Assembly (NCBI GenBank): GCA_035622275.1
Contig: DASPVQ010000020.1
Coordinates: 183,038 to 247,037, forward strand
DNA length: 64,000 nt
Direction: 5' to 3'
From: Thermoplasmata archaeon
GTDB lineage: Archaea; Thermoplasmatota; Thermoplasmata; Lutacidiplasmatales; UBA184
Shown: in pieces, positions 43,316 to 52,225 of the stretch
Numbering within the stretch: position 1 is the stretch's first letter
Layout of the letters: every line of letters begins with the position of its first letter
The notes under the pieces: model-generated
Seen by the model: the letters and a program-made list of their open reading frames with translations, nothing else
What the model was told of the DNA's origin: nothing
Databases searched by the model: none
Translations under genes and position numbers: made by a program

Positions 43316-44167
43316 ATGGGCGTGACCGACTGCCACGTCCACGTCAACCCGCTCTGGGAGATGCGGGCGGACGCGGTGCGCCTGCTCGCGCATTCGGACG
43401 AGGCCACCCAGCGCCTGCTGCGCGAACCGTCCGCGTTCCTCGAGTACCTCGATCGATCGGGCGTCGAGCGCGCGGTCCTCGTGAACTACGTGGCGCCGGA
43501 GGTGATCGGGTACACCGAGAAGACGAACGACTTCGTCGCGGAGTACTGTCGGGCGGATCCCGGGCGCCTGATCGCGGTAGGCGGGATCCGCCCGGACCAT
43601 CCGGATCCGGAGCGAGAGATCGCCCGTCTCGCCGGGACCCTCGGCCTCCGGGGGATCAAGCTGCACCCGCCCCACCAGCTGTTCCGGCCGAACGCGTACA
43701 CCGACGGCGAGCGGCCGGGCCTGCGGGCGCTCTACGCGGCGTGCGAGCGCGCCCGGCTGCCGATCATCGTCCACACCGGCACCAGCGTCTTCCCCCGGGC
43801 CCGCAACCGGTACGGCGACCCGCTCCTCGTCGAGGACGTCGCGATCGACTTTCCCGACCTCACGATCGTCCTCGCGCACGGCGGACGGCCGATCTGGATG
43901 GAGACCGCCGCCTTCCTCGCCCGTCGCTTCCCGAACGTCTGGCTCGAGGTGTCGGGAATCCCACCCGCCCGCCTGCTCGACTACTTCCCGCGGCTGGCCC
44001 AGCTCTCCGAGAAGGTCCTGTTCGGCACGGACTGGCCGGGGCCCGGGGTGCGGGACATCGGGGCGAACCTCGCCGCGTTCCGCGCGCTGCCGCTTCCGCA
44101 GGACGCGAAGCAGCGGATCCTCGAGGAGAATCCGCGACGCGTCTTTCCTCGTGCGCCTGCCAACTGA
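43316..44167 (+). CDS. Amidohydrolase (metal-dependent TIM-barrel hydrolase)
   Basis: 283 residues from ATG 43316, chosen because a CTTATACG TATA box lies about 30 bp upstream. The amidohydrolase-2 layout is: VTDCHVHVNP (metal-binding HxH), GLRGIKLHPPHQLF, IIVHTGTSV, TIVLAHGGRPIW and LFGTDWPGPGV (final Asp). Relatives include aminocarboxymuconate-semialdehyde and related decarboxylases and hydrolases. The substrate is unknown. The 3' end precedes eif1a by 25 bp with a TATA-like element at the junction. Confidence 0.82.
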   Translation: MGVTDCHVHVNPLWEMRADAVRLLAHSDEATQRLLREPSAFLEYLDRSGVERAVLVNYVAPEVIGYTEKTNDFVAEYCRADPGRLIAVGGIRPDHPDPEREIARLAGTLGLRGIKLHPPHQLFRPNAYTDGERPGLRALYAACERARLPIIVHTGTSVFPRARNRYGDPLLVEDVAIDFPDLTIVLAHGGRPIWMETAAFLARRFPNVWLEVSGIPPARLLDYFPRLAQLSEKVLFGTDWPGPGVRDIGANLAAFRALPLPQDAKQRILEENPRRVFPRAPAN

Positions 44168-44192
44168 AATACTGCGCCTCGATGGTGCCGTC

Positions 44193-44621
44193 GTGCCCGA
44201 CGAGCCGAAGGAGGAGTCCGGGGCCGAGCCGGCCCCGGCGACCCCGACCGAGGAGGTCCCCACGACCGTCGAGGTCGTGGAGGGCGGGGAGGAGGTCGGC
44301 CGGCTCCCGCTGCCCCGGCGCAACCGCGGCGAGTGCTTCGGGATCGCGAGCCAGCTCCTGGGCGCGGCGCGCATCCGCGTGATGTGCGAGGACTCGGTCT
44401 CGCGGATGGGGCGCATCACCGGGAAGATGAAGAAGAAGATGTGGATCCGCGAGGGCGACCTGTTGGTCGTGCGGCCCTGGGGCTTCCAGGAGGGGAAGGC
44501 CGACATCCTGTTCCGCTACAGTCGCACGCAGTCGCAGTACCTCGCCCGCAAGAACCTCCTGCCGGCCTCCGTGAACCTCTTCGGCACCGAGCCCCGGAGC
44601 GACGCCGCGACGCCGGCGTGA
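44193..44621 (+). CDS. eif1a: Translation initiation factor aIF1A
   Basis: 142 residues from GTG 44193, about 25 bp after an AAATAC TATA-like element; an earlier ATG in the upstream gene is less likely. The acidic N-terminal extension of about 40 residues is longer than usual. The S1/OB-fold core is complete: GECFGIASQLLGAARIRVMCEDSVSRMGRITGKMKKKMWIREGDLLVVRPW. It binds the 30S A site during start selection. The stop overlaps nnr (GTGA). Confidence 0.93.
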   Translation: MPDEPKEESGAEPAPATPTEEVPTTVEVVEGGEEVGRLPLPRRNRGECFGIASQLLGAARIRVMCEDSVSRMGRITGKMKKKMWIREGDLLVVRPWGFQEGKADILFRYSRTQSQYLARKNLLPASVNLFGTEPRSDAATPA

Positions 44622-46132
44622 GGACGGCCGTGTGGGCGGCGTCGACCCGTCCGCTCTCCTCGCTCGAGATGGCGGTGCTCGAGGCGAACGCTGTCGCGCT
44701 CGGCGTCACGGTCGACCAGCTCATGGAGAACGCCGGCCGCGCCGTCGCGGAGGAGGCGATGCGTCGCCTTCCCTCCCCGCCGGCGCCGCTCGCGGTGGTC
44801 GCCGGGACCGGCAACAAGGGCGGCGATGCGACCTGCGCGGCGTTCTACCTGCACCAGTGGGGGTTCTCGCCGGAGATCTGGATGGTCCGGCCCCCGAGCG
44901 AGATCGCCTCGCGGGCCGCGCGGCGATGCTTCGAGCGGGTGGAGCGCCGATGCCCGGTCCACGTCGGTGTCCCGCGGGCCGAGGAGCTCGCCGAGAAGCC
45001 GCTCGTGCTCGACGGTCTGCTCGGGACCGGCCAGACGGGCCGGCTCCGCCCGCCGGTCCGCGAGGCCGTCGACGCGATCCGGGCCAGCGCCGTGCCGGTC
45101 CTTTCGATCGACCTGCCGACCGGGGTGATGGACCCCGAGGGGCTCCGGCCGAAGTGGACGGTCACGCTGACGACCGCGAAAGAGGAGATGGGGCCCGGGA
45201 CCTCCGGAGAGGTGATCGTCCGGGACATCGGCATCCCGCCCGAGGCCTGGGGTCGCACGGGTCCGGGTGAATATCTGTTCCTGACGCGCGGCGCGGGGGC
45301 CGCCGATGCCCGCCGGACCGGCCGCGTGATCGTGGTCGGCGGGGGCCCGTACTCCGGCGCACCCGCGCTGTCGGCGATGGCAGCGCTGCGCTCGGGGGCG
45401 GAGCGGGCCACGGTCCTCGCGCCGGAGGGTTCCGCGGAGCGGATCCAGTCGTTCAGCCCGAACCTCGTGGTCCGGCCGTTCGGCGTCGGGCGGTTCCGAC
45501 CGACCGACGCGCGGGAGATCATCGAGTTCGTGCGATCGGCCGGCCCGCAGGCGGTGATCGTCGGCATGGGCGCGGGCGCGCACCCGGAGACGGTCGAGGC
45601 CCTTGGCGAGATCGAGCGCGCGCTCGTGGGCACCGTGCCGGTGGTCGTCGACGCGGACGGGCTGGCCGCCGTGCCGTCGGCGGACGAGATCCGGGGGCGC
45701 GGCGACCGCGCGGTCCTCGTGGCGACGCCGAACGTCGGCGAGTTCGCGCGCTACTTCGACGGCGAGCGCACCGGACGGATGCCCGACGATGGCGCGCGGG
45801 CGCGCGAGATCGCTCGCGCTCGGAGCCTCACGCTGCTGGCGAAAGGGGACCCCGACCTCCTGAGCGACGGCGACAGCTGGTTCACGAACGCGCACCACCA
45901 CCCGGCGATGACGGTCGGCGGGGTCGGGGACGTCCTCGCCGGCGTCGTCGGCAGCCTGCTCGCGCAGGGGCTGCGCTCGTGCCACGCGGTCCGGCTCGGC
46001 GCATGGTGGGTCGGCGACGCCGGCACGCGCGCCGCGGCGCGGCGGGGACGAGGCCTCGTCGCGACCGACGTGGTCGACGAGCTACCGGCGGCTCTCGTCG
46101 CCGCGCTCGGTCGCCTGGATGCGGGCGCCTAG
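44618..46132 (+). CDS. nnr: Bifunctional NAD(P)H-hydrate repair enzyme
   Basis: 504 residues from GTG 44618. The N-terminal epimerase domain (YjeF_N; about 1-205) has LMENAGRAVAEEAM and VVAGTGNKGGDATCAAFYL, with Lys and Ala where Asn and Gly are usual. The C-terminal dehydratase domain (about 215-500, ribokinase-like) has GGGPYSGAPALSAMAALRSGA, VVVDADGLAA, VLVATPNVGEFARYF, HHPAMTVGGVGDVLAGVVGSLLAQ. It repairs hydrated NAD(P)H using ADP or ATP. Fusion of both activities is normal. Length fits the family. Confidence 0.93.
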   Translation: MRTAVWAASTRPLSSLEMAVLEANAVALGVTVDQLMENAGRAVAEEAMRRLPSPPAPLAVVAGTGNKGGDATCAAFYLHQWGFSPEIWMVRPPSEIASRAARRCFERVERRCPVHVGVPRAEELAEKPLVLDGLLGTGQTGRLRPPVREAVDAIRASAVPVLSIDLPTGVMDPEGLRPKWTVTLTTAKEEMGPGTSGEVIVRDIGIPPEAWGRTGPGEYLFLTRGAGAADARRTGRVIVVGGGPYSGAPALSAMAALRSGAERATVLAPEGSAERIQSFSPNLVVRPFGVGRFRPTDAREIIEFVRSAGPQAVIVGMGAGAHPETVEALGEIERALVGTVPVVVDADGLAAVPSADEIRGRGDRAVLVATPNVGEFARYFDGERTGRMPDDGARAREIARARSLTLLAKGDPDLLSDGDSWFTNAHHHPAMTVGGVGDVLAGVVGSLLAQGLRSCHAVRLGAWWVGDAGTRAAARRGRGLVATDVVDELPAALVAALGRLDAGA

Positions 46133-46139
46133 GGCAGCG

Positions 46140-46796
46140 TCAGGCGTAGCGCACGCGGCCCTGGATCGCCTTCGCCCGCGCGCGCACCTCGGACGACCCG
46201 TCCGGGTTGCCGGAAACGTAGCCCTCGAGGAACGCCCGCACGAGCGCTTCCGCCTTGGGATGCAGCGCGCGCAGGTCCTCCTCCACCAGATGGAGGTCGA
46301 TGCCCAGCTCCTCGAGCCCGGCGTTCTGCGCGCCCATGGAGAGGTCGATGAACGCCGGCGGCCCCTCCGGACCGTCCGGGAAGAGGACGTTCGAGCTCGT
46401 GAGGTCGCCGTGCGCGATGCCCGCGGCGTGGAGGGTGCCGAGCGCCGTACCGAAGGCGCGGACCGCGCGCGCGAGCGTCGCGGGCGATAGCGCGGCGTCC
46501 TCGAGCAGGCCCTTCAGCGTCGGCCCGTCGAGGCGCTCGAGGACGACGCGGTGGCGGGCGAGATCGAGGTCGTAGACGATCGGCGTGCGGACGCCGAGAC
46601 GCCGGGCCTCGACGAGCAGGCGGACCTCGGTACGCGTCCGCTCGCGTCGCAGCCGCTCGTCGAGCGGCTTCGGCCGGTAGCCCTTCGCCTCGCGCTCCTT
46701 GAGGAGCGCTGAGAGGCCCATCCACTCGACCGCCCGAAGCGTGGCTTCTGCCCCCCGCGAGACCGCGGGACCGTCGGTCGCGTTCTTCGCCGCCAC
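46140..46796 (-). CDS. bud32: KEOPS complex kinase/ATPase Bud32
   Basis: 218 residues from GTG 46796. RIO-type minimal kinase: GAEATLRAVEW, LKEREAKGYRPKPLDERLRRERTRTEVRLL (Lys and Glu of the N-lobe), IAHGDLTSSNVLF (catalytic HGD) and FIDLSMGAQN (metal-binding DLS). In KEOPS it supports Kae1 in forming t6A37 of ANN-decoding tRNAs. In many euryarchaea Bud32 is fused to Kae1, but here it stands alone. A CTTATAGC TATA box lies about 30 bp upstream. It is convergent with nnr. Confidence 0.92.
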   Translation of the reverse strand: MAAKNATDGPAVSRGAEATLRAVEWMGLSALLKEREAKGYRPKPLDERLRRERTRTEVRLLVEARRLGVRTPIVYDLDLARHRVVLERLDGPTLKGLLEDAALSPATLARAVRAFGTALGTLHAAGIAHGDLTSSNVLFPDGPEGPPAFIDLSMGAQNAGLEELGIDLHLVEEDLRALHPKAEALVRAFLEGYVSGNPDGSSEVRARAKAIQGRVRYA

Positions 46797-46921
46797 GAAG
46801 GCTCCCGGCCTGTGCGACGGGCACCCGCTATAAGACGGCTGGCGGCCCGCCCCACGCGCCGGCCCGACCCCGACCGGTCGGGTTATGAGCCGAGGCCCGT
46901 TCGACCCCGCGGTCGAACCGG

Positions 46922-47707
46922 ATGACGGAAGGCGAACGGGTCGGACGCAAGAGCGAGGAGGACGGCGTCGAGATCCTGGTCCTGAAGAATCCGCCGGTCA
47001 ACGCGCTCTCCACCGCCGTGATGGCGGACCTCGATCGTCGGGTCGCCGAGCTCGCCGCCGACCCCCAGGTCCGGGCCGTCGTCGTCACCGGTGACGGCCA
47101 GTACTTCAGCGCGGGCGCGGACGTGAAGGAGATGGCCTCGCTCGACCTCGGACAGGCCCCCGAGATCGCGCGCCGGGGCCTGGCCGTGTATGGCCGGCTC
47201 GCGGCCCTGAAGCCGCCGGTGATCGCGGCGATCAACGGACTCGCGGTGGGCGGTGGTCTCGAACTCGCCCTCGCCTGCGACCTGCGGGTCGCGGGCGAGT
47301 CGGCGAAGTTCGGCGCGCCGGAGGTGAGCCTGGGCCTGATCCCCGCCTACGGCGGCACCCAGCGCCTGCCCCGCCTCGTCGGCCTGGCGAAGGCGAAGGA
47401 GCTGATCCTCACCGGCGCGATGATCTCGGCCGCCGAGGCGCTGCGGATCGGGCTCGTCAACAAGACCGTCCCGGCGGGCCAGGAGCTGCGGGCCGCACGC
47501 GACCTCGCGCACACGATCGCGCAGCGGGCCCCGAGGTCGGTCCAGGCGGCCAAGCGCGCGATCGTGGAGGGCCTCGAGCTCGGCCTCGGCCCGGGTCTCG
47601 AGAACGAGAGCCGGCTGTTCGAGACGGAGGTGCTGCCGACGAACGATCTCGCCGAGGGGATCCTCGCGTTCGCCCAGCGGCGTCCGCCCAAGTTCACGGG
47701 GACCTAG
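46922..47707 (+). CDS. Enoyl-CoA hydratase/isomerase family protein
   Basis: 261 residues. Crotonase fold: LVLKNPPVNALSTAVM, VTGDGQYFSAGADVKEMA (oxyanion-hole/CoA loop), VIAAINGLAVGGGLELALACDLRVAGESAKFGAPEVSLGLIPAYGGTQRLPRLVG. Both catalytic Glu positions of enoyl-CoA hydratase (ELAL and PEVSLG) are present, so hydration of 2-enoyl-CoA is likely. It is followed by an acyl-CoA dehydrogenase at 3 bp, so both beta-oxidation steps are co-expressed. TTATGAG about 35 bp upstream may be the TATA element. Confidence 0.92.
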   Translation: MTEGERVGRKSEEDGVEILVLKNPPVNALSTAVMADLDRRVAELAADPQVRAVVVTGDGQYFSAGADVKEMASLDLGQAPEIARRGLAVYGRLAALKPPVIAAINGLAVGGGLELALACDLRVAGESAKFGAPEVSLGLIPAYGGTQRLPRLVGLAKAKELILTGAMISAAEALRIGLVNKTVPAGQELRAARDLAHTIAQRAPRSVQAAKRAIVEGLELGLGPGLENESRLFETEVLPTNDLAEGILAFAQRRPPKFTGT

Positions 47708-47710
47708 GCG

Positions 47711-48904
47711 ATGCCGATCGACTTCTCGTTCACCGCCGACCAGGAGGCGTTCCGCGACGCGGTGCGGACCTTCCTCGCCAAGGAGGTCGCGCCGGTCGTC
47801 GCCGAGATGGACGAGCGCGAGGAGTTCCCGCGCGCGAGCGTTGCCAAGATGCAGGCCGAGGGGTATTTCGGCGTCCCGATCCCGGAGGAGTACGGAGGGC
47901 TCGGTCTCGGCAAGGTTGGCTACTGCCTGTTCCTCGAAGAGCTCGGGCGCGTCGACGCCTCCCACGGGGTGATCGTCGGCGCCCACACCTCCCTCGGGAT
48001 GACCCCGCTGCTCTACTACGGCACCGAGGAGCAGAAGCGCCGCTGGCTGGTGCCCGCGGCGAAGGGCGAGAAGCTCCTCGCCTTCAGCCTCACCGAGCCG
48101 GGCTCGGGCAGCGATTCCGGCGCCGTCCACACCGTCGCCGAGCGCGACGGTGACGGGTGGGTGATCACGGGCAACAAGATCTACGTCTCGAACGGCCGCG
48201 AGGCCGATGCGATCATCCTGATGGCCGGCAACGACGTCAAGCTCGGCCCGAACGGGGGCGTCACCGCCTTCGTCGTCGACGCCGGGCTCGCGGGCTTCTC
48301 GGTGGGCCGATGCGAGAAGAAGATGGGCCTGCACGGGACGTCGACGGCCGAGCTGATCCTCGACCACGTGCACGTCGGGCCCGAGGCGGTCCTCGGCGAG
48401 GTAGGGAAGGGCTTCTCGATCGCGATGACCGCGCTCGACGTCGGCCGCGTCTCGCTCGGCGCGGCCTCGCTCGGCGGCATGCAGGCCGCGACCGCGCAGG
48501 CGCTCGAGTTCTCCAAGAACCGGACCCAGTTCGGCCTGCCGATCAGCGAGTACCAGGCGATCCAGTTCAAGCTCGCGGACATGGCGATGAAGATCCACGC
48601 GCTGCGTTTCATGGTCTACCACGCCGCGGCCCAGCAGGACCGGCTCGGTACGAACCCGAAGGCGTGGGGCCGCCTCGAGCGGGCCCAGAAGACCCGGGAC
48701 GCGGCGACCGTGAAGTGCCTGGCCTCGGAGTGGGCGAGCGACGTGATCGACCAGGCGCTGCAGATCCACGGCGGACTCGGCTACATCCGGGGCACGCCGA
48801 TCGAGCGGGCCTACCGCGACGCCCGGATCAGCGAGATCTTCGAGGGGACGAACGAGATCCAGCGCCTCGTGGTCTCGCGCGACCTCATCGCGCGGGGGCC
48901 GTAG
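47711..48904 (+). CDS. Acyl-CoA dehydrogenase
   Basis: 397 residues. Signatures are FSLTEPGSGSDSGAVHTVAE, YVSNG, KMGLHGTSTAELILDHVHVGPEAVLG, RTQFGLPISEYQAIQFKLADMA and IHGGLGYIRGTPIERAYRDARISEIFEGTNEIQRL with the catalytic Glu. It is closest in layout to short/medium-chain and glutaryl/isovaleryl-type dehydrogenases. It shares the unit with the enoyl-CoA hydratase. It is a paralogue of the enzyme at 38298, not a recent copy. The 3' end overlaps the acyl-CoA ligase by 20 bp. Confidence 0.94.
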   Translation: MPIDFSFTADQEAFRDAVRTFLAKEVAPVVAEMDEREEFPRASVAKMQAEGYFGVPIPEEYGGLGLGKVGYCLFLEELGRVDASHGVIVGAHTSLGMTPLLYYGTEEQKRRWLVPAAKGEKLLAFSLTEPGSGSDSGAVHTVAERDGDGWVITGNKIYVSNGREADAIILMAGNDVKLGPNGGVTAFVVDAGLAGFSVGRCEKKMGLHGTSTAELILDHVHVGPEAVLGEVGKGFSIAMTALDVGRVSLGAASLGGMQAATAQALEFSKNRTQFGLPISEYQAIQFKLADMAMKIHALRFMVYHAAAQQDRLGTNPKAWGRLERAQKTRDAATVKCLASEWASDVIDQALQIHGGLGYIRGTPIERAYRDARISEIFEGTNEIQRLVVSRDLIARGP

Positions 48905-50615
48905 CCGGCGCGGGCGAGCCGGTCGCGGCGACCGGCACCGCGTCCTCGCCCCGCAATACGCGCCGCAGGACCTTCTGTACGCCGCTGCGCGGCAGCGCGT
49001 CCCGGAACTCGACCGCCCTCGGGGCCTTGTAGTGCGCGATGCGCTCTCGCACGAAGGTGATCAGCTCGTCGGCCGACGGGTGCGTGCCGGGTTTCGCGAC
49101 GACGAACGCCTTGACCGCCTCGCCGCGCTCGGGGTCCGCCATGCCGACGACCGCGACGTCCTGCACCGCGGGATGCTGGAAGAGGATCTCCTCCACCTCG
49201 CGGGGCCAGACCTTCATGCCGCCGACGTTGATCATGTCCTTCTTGCGGTCGACGATGTAGGCGTAGCCGTCCGCGTCCAGACGCGCCACGTCGCCGGTGC
49301 GGAGCCATCCGCCGCGGAGCACGGCGGCCGTCTCCTCGGGGTGGCCGAAGTAGCCGACCATCACCTGGGGACCGCGCACCTCGAGCTCGCCGACCTCCCC
49401 GGGCGCGAGCGCCTGGCCCCCGGTCTCGAGGTCGACCACCCGGTGGTCCGTCGAGGGCAGCGGCAGGCCGATCGAGCCCGGCCGCTGCTCGCCGGTCGGC
49501 GGATTCGCGTGGGTCACGGGGGACGCCTCGCTGAGCCCGTAGCCCTCGATCAGCTTGCCACCGGTGAGCGCCTCGAACTTCTTCTTCACCTCGAGCGGCA
49601 GCGGCGCCGAGCCCGACAGGCAGTAGCGGATCGAGTGGATCCGGTGCCGGCCGACATCCGGCTGGTTCGCGAAGGCGTTGTAGAGGGCCGGGACGCCGGG
49701 GAACTCCGTCGGCTGGTAGCGGTCGATCAGCCGGAGCGCCTCGCGGATCTCGGGTCGGGTCTGGATGACGATCGTCGCGCCGTCCGCGAGGCCCATCAGG
49801 AGCGCGACCGTGAGGCCGTAGATGTGGAAGAACGGGATGGAGGCGAGGATGACGTCCTCGCCCGGTCGCCGCGTCGTGTTCCAGGCGATCGACTGCCGCA
49901 CGTTGGCGACGAGGTTGCGGTGCGAGAGCATCGCGGCCTTCGGCACCCCGGTGGTCCCGCCGGTGTACTGGTAGACCGCGACCGTCGTCGCCGGGTCCGC
50001 CCGGAACAGGTCGACCGACCCCTGGGTGCGGCGGGCGCTCGCGTAGGGCTGGATCCACGGCTCCACCGGCAGGTCGGTCGGAAGGTGCTGGCGCTGGAGG
50101 ACACGGTTGACGAACGGCCGCAGGTACCACGGGTAGAACTCGCGCAGGCGCCCGAGGAAGACCACCGGCACCGGGTAGTCGGCCCGTATCTTCGCGACGT
50201 TGGGGTACAGGATCTCGAGCGTCACGAGCGCCTTGGGCCCGGCGTCCCGCAGGAGGCGCGACAGGTCGACCCCCAGGTAGAGCGGGCTCACCTGGACCAC
50301 GATCGCGCCGAGACGGAGCGTCGCGAGCAGCGCGACCGGGTACAGCGGACAGTTCGGCAGGTAGAGCGCGACGCGGTCTCCGGGGCCGATCCCGTTCTGG
50401 CGCAGCGCGGCCGCGAAGCGCTCCGACTCCTCCCAGAGCTGCCGGTAGCTCCAGCGCCGGCCATAGTAGACGAGGGCGCTGCGGTTCGGCCAGGCGCGGA
50501 CCGACGCGGCGACCATCTCGCTGAGCATCTCGTCGGGCACGTCGACCGTCGGCGGGACTTCCGGCGGGTAGTGCCGGAGCCAGACGCGATCGACCTCGGC
50601 GGCCGGCGCGCTCAT
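48885..50615 (-). CDS. Long-chain acyl-CoA synthetase (AMP-forming)
   Basis: 576 residues from ATG 50615 (overlaps the DUF35 stop). ANL-family enzyme: GDRVALYLPNCPLYPVALLATLRLGAIV, A3 loop YTGGTTGVPKAAMLSH, IEGYGLSEASPVTHANP, LRTGDVARLDADGYAYIVDRKKDMINVGG and a C-terminal Lys in LPRSGVQKVLRRVL. It activates fatty or carboxylic acids to acyl-CoA through an acyl-adenylate, feeding the dehydrogenases nearby. Open frame further upstream is antisense of the DUF35 gene and rejected. Confidence 0.93.
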   Translation of the reverse strand: MSAPAAEVDRVWLRHYPPEVPPTVDVPDEMLSEMVAASVRAWPNRSALVYYGRRWSYRQLWEESERFAAALRQNGIGPGDRVALYLPNCPLYPVALLATLRLGAIVVQVSPLYLGVDLSRLLRDAGPKALVTLEILYPNVAKIRADYPVPVVFLGRLREFYPWYLRPFVNRVLQRQHLPTDLPVEPWIQPYASARRTQGSVDLFRADPATTVAVYQYTGGTTGVPKAAMLSHRNLVANVRQSIAWNTTRRPGEDVILASIPFFHIYGLTVALLMGLADGATIVIQTRPEIREALRLIDRYQPTEFPGVPALYNAFANQPDVGRHRIHSIRYCLSGSAPLPLEVKKKFEALTGGKLIEGYGLSEASPVTHANPPTGEQRPGSIGLPLPSTDHRVVDLETGGQALAPGEVGELEVRGPQVMVGYFGHPEETAAVLRGGWLRTGDVARLDADGYAYIVDRKKDMINVGGMKVWPREVEEILFQHPAVQDVAVVGMADPERGEAVKAFVVAKPGTHPSADELITFVRERIAHYKAPRAVEFRDALPRSGVQKVLRRVLRGEDAVPVAATGSPAPATAPAR

Positions 50616-51016
50616 GTCGCAGCGCCCCCGTCCTTCGCGAACTGGACGCCGGGCCGGTAGCTCGGCACGAAGTGCACCCGATCGCCGATCGCGATCTGCC
50701 GGTCCTCCTTCACGCTCGGCATCCACCCGGTGATCCGACCCCCCTCGTCGAGCTCCACGACCACGTAAGCGTACGGTGCGTCGTTCAGGAAGTCGTCTCC
50801 CGGGACCGTGAGCACCGTGAACGCGATGATCGTCCCCCGGCCGGAGAGCGTCGCCTCGGTCCGATCGCGCTCGCCACAGCGGGGGCACCGGAGTCCCCAG
50901 GTCGCGGTGAGCAGGCCGCAGTGGGCGCAGCGGAAGCCCCGCAGGGTCCCGTCCTCCTCGTAGGCGCGCACGAAGTCGGCGATCGTGTGCGGCGCCGCGG
51001 GTAGCTCGTCGGACAT
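50612..51016 (-). CDS. DUF35 OB-fold/zinc-ribbon protein, acyl-CoA-associated
   Basis: 134 residues. Rubredoxin-like zinc ribbon (CAHC-x11-CPRC, about residues 33-50) is followed by an OB fold (GRGTIIAFTVLTVPGDDFLN, YVVVELDEGGRITGWM). DUF35 proteins form complexes with thiolases or thiolase-like enzymes and hand over acyl-CoA. The thiolase gene lies 15 bp upstream in the same orientation, so the pair probably acts together. It is translationally coupled (ATGA) to the acyl-CoA ligase. Confidence 0.9.
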   Translation of the reverse strand: MSDELPAAPHTIADFVRAYEEDGTLRGFRCAHCGLLTATWGLRCPRCGERDRTEATLSGRGTIIAFTVLTVPGDDFLNDAPYAYVVVELDEGGRITGWMPSVKEDRQIAIGDRVHFVPSYRPGVQFAKDGGAAT

Positions 51017-51030
51017 GCGGCCCGGAGCGC

Positions 51031-52185
51031 CTACCGGCGGGAGAAGATGTGCACCGAGCAGGAGCCGCCCGTCGCCCCGACGTTGTGCGCGAGGGCGGTC
51101 TCGGCGCGGGGGACCTGGCGTCCGCCCGCCCGGCCGTTGAATTGCTCGAAGATCTCCACGACCTGGCTGGCGCCCGTGGCGCTCACCGGGTGGCCCTTGG
51201 CCTTCAGCCCGCCGGACGGATTGACGGGCAGCCGACCGTCGTGGGCCGTCGTCCCGTCGACCTCGGCCGCCCCAGCGCTGCCGCGGGGGAAGAACCCGAG
51301 GTCCTCGAGCGCGAACAGCTCGGCGATCGTGAAGCAGTCGTGGACCTCCAAAAAGTCGATGTCCTTCGGCGTGAGCCCCGCCTGCCGGAACGCCTTCGTG
51401 GCGGCCGTGCGGGTGGCCGGAAGTCCGAGGAGATCCGGGCGGTCCTGCATCTCCGTGATCGACCCGGAGCGTGCCGAGGCGCGGATGACGAGCGGCTCGT
51501 TCGCCGGCGACCGGACCGCCTCCCTCGCGGCGACGACGACCGCCGCCGCCCCGTCCGAGAACGGACAGCAGTCGTACAGGCGCAGCGGGGAGGCGATCAT
51601 CGGGGAGCGCAGGTACGTCTCCATCGAGATCTCCTTCTGGAACTGGGCGTGCGGATTCCGCGCCGCGTTGGCGTGGTTCTTGATCGCGACCGAGCCGAGC
51701 ACCTCGGGCCTCATCGGGAAGCGATGCTGGTAGGCGTTGGCCAGGGTCGCGTAGAGGCCGGGGAACGTCGCGCCGTTCCGCGTCTCGAACGCGTAGTCGG
51801 CGGCCTCGGCGAAGTAGCTGGTCGCCGTCAGGGTGTCGAGCTGCGAGAGCTTCTCAACCCCGACGACGAGCGCCGCGTCCGTGAAACCCCCCGCGACGTG
51901 GACGAACGCCTCGTGGAGGGCCGCGCTCGACGACGAGCACGCGGACTCGATGGTGCATGACGGAACGTCCGGGATCCCGAGCCCGCCGTTGATCAGCGGT
52001 CCGACGTGGCCCTGCTTCTCGGTGAGCCCGAAGCAGTTCGAGACGAACGTGTAGCCGATATCCTTCGGCTCGAGCCCGGAATCGCGGATCGCCTCGAGCG
52101 CGACCCGCGTCGCGGCCTCCCGGCCCGTCTCGGCCATCTTGCCGAAACGGTTCGACGCCGCGCCGACGACCCACGTCTCGCGCAT
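51031..52185 (-). CDS. Archaeal thiolase (acetyl-CoA C-acetyltransferase/SCP-x type)
   Basis: 384 residues from ATG 52185; open frame upstream to 52287 is rejected. It opens VVGAASNRFGKMAE. The acyl-enzyme Cys lies in IESACSSSSAALHEAF; FLEVHDCFTIAE and NPSGGLKAKGHPVSATGASQV carry the His of the active site. This is the archaeal/SCP-x thiolase type, which usually needs a DUF35 partner; that partner follows directly. It could act in ketoacyl-CoA cleavage or in acetoacetyl-CoA formation for isoprenoids. The fatty-acid context favours the first, but both are possible. Confidence 0.9.
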   Translation of the reverse strand: MRETWVVGAASNRFGKMAETGREAATRVALEAIRDSGLEPKDIGYTFVSNCFGLTEKQGHVGPLINGGLGIPDVPSCTIESACSSSSAALHEAFVHVAGGFTDAALVVGVEKLSQLDTLTATSYFAEAADYAFETRNGATFPGLYATLANAYQHRFPMRPEVLGSVAIKNHANAARNPHAQFQKEISMETYLRSPMIASPLRLYDCCPFSDGAAAVVVAAREAVRSPANEPLVIRASARSGSITEMQDRPDLLGLPATRTAATKAFRQAGLTPKDIDFLEVHDCFTIAELFALEDLGFFPRGSAGAAEVDGTTAHDGRLPVNPSGGLKAKGHPVSATGASQVVEIFEQFNGRAGGRQVPRAETALAHNVGATGGSCSVHIFSRR

Positions 52186-52225
52186 CCGCTCCTCCGTCCA
52201 TCCGAGCGCGAGCGAGGCCTTTAGG

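Noticed and set aside
41182..43407. Open frame of about 740 codons on the minus strand
   Set aside because: Out-of-frame reading of the FixC-like and bPH2 genes; no conserved motifs.
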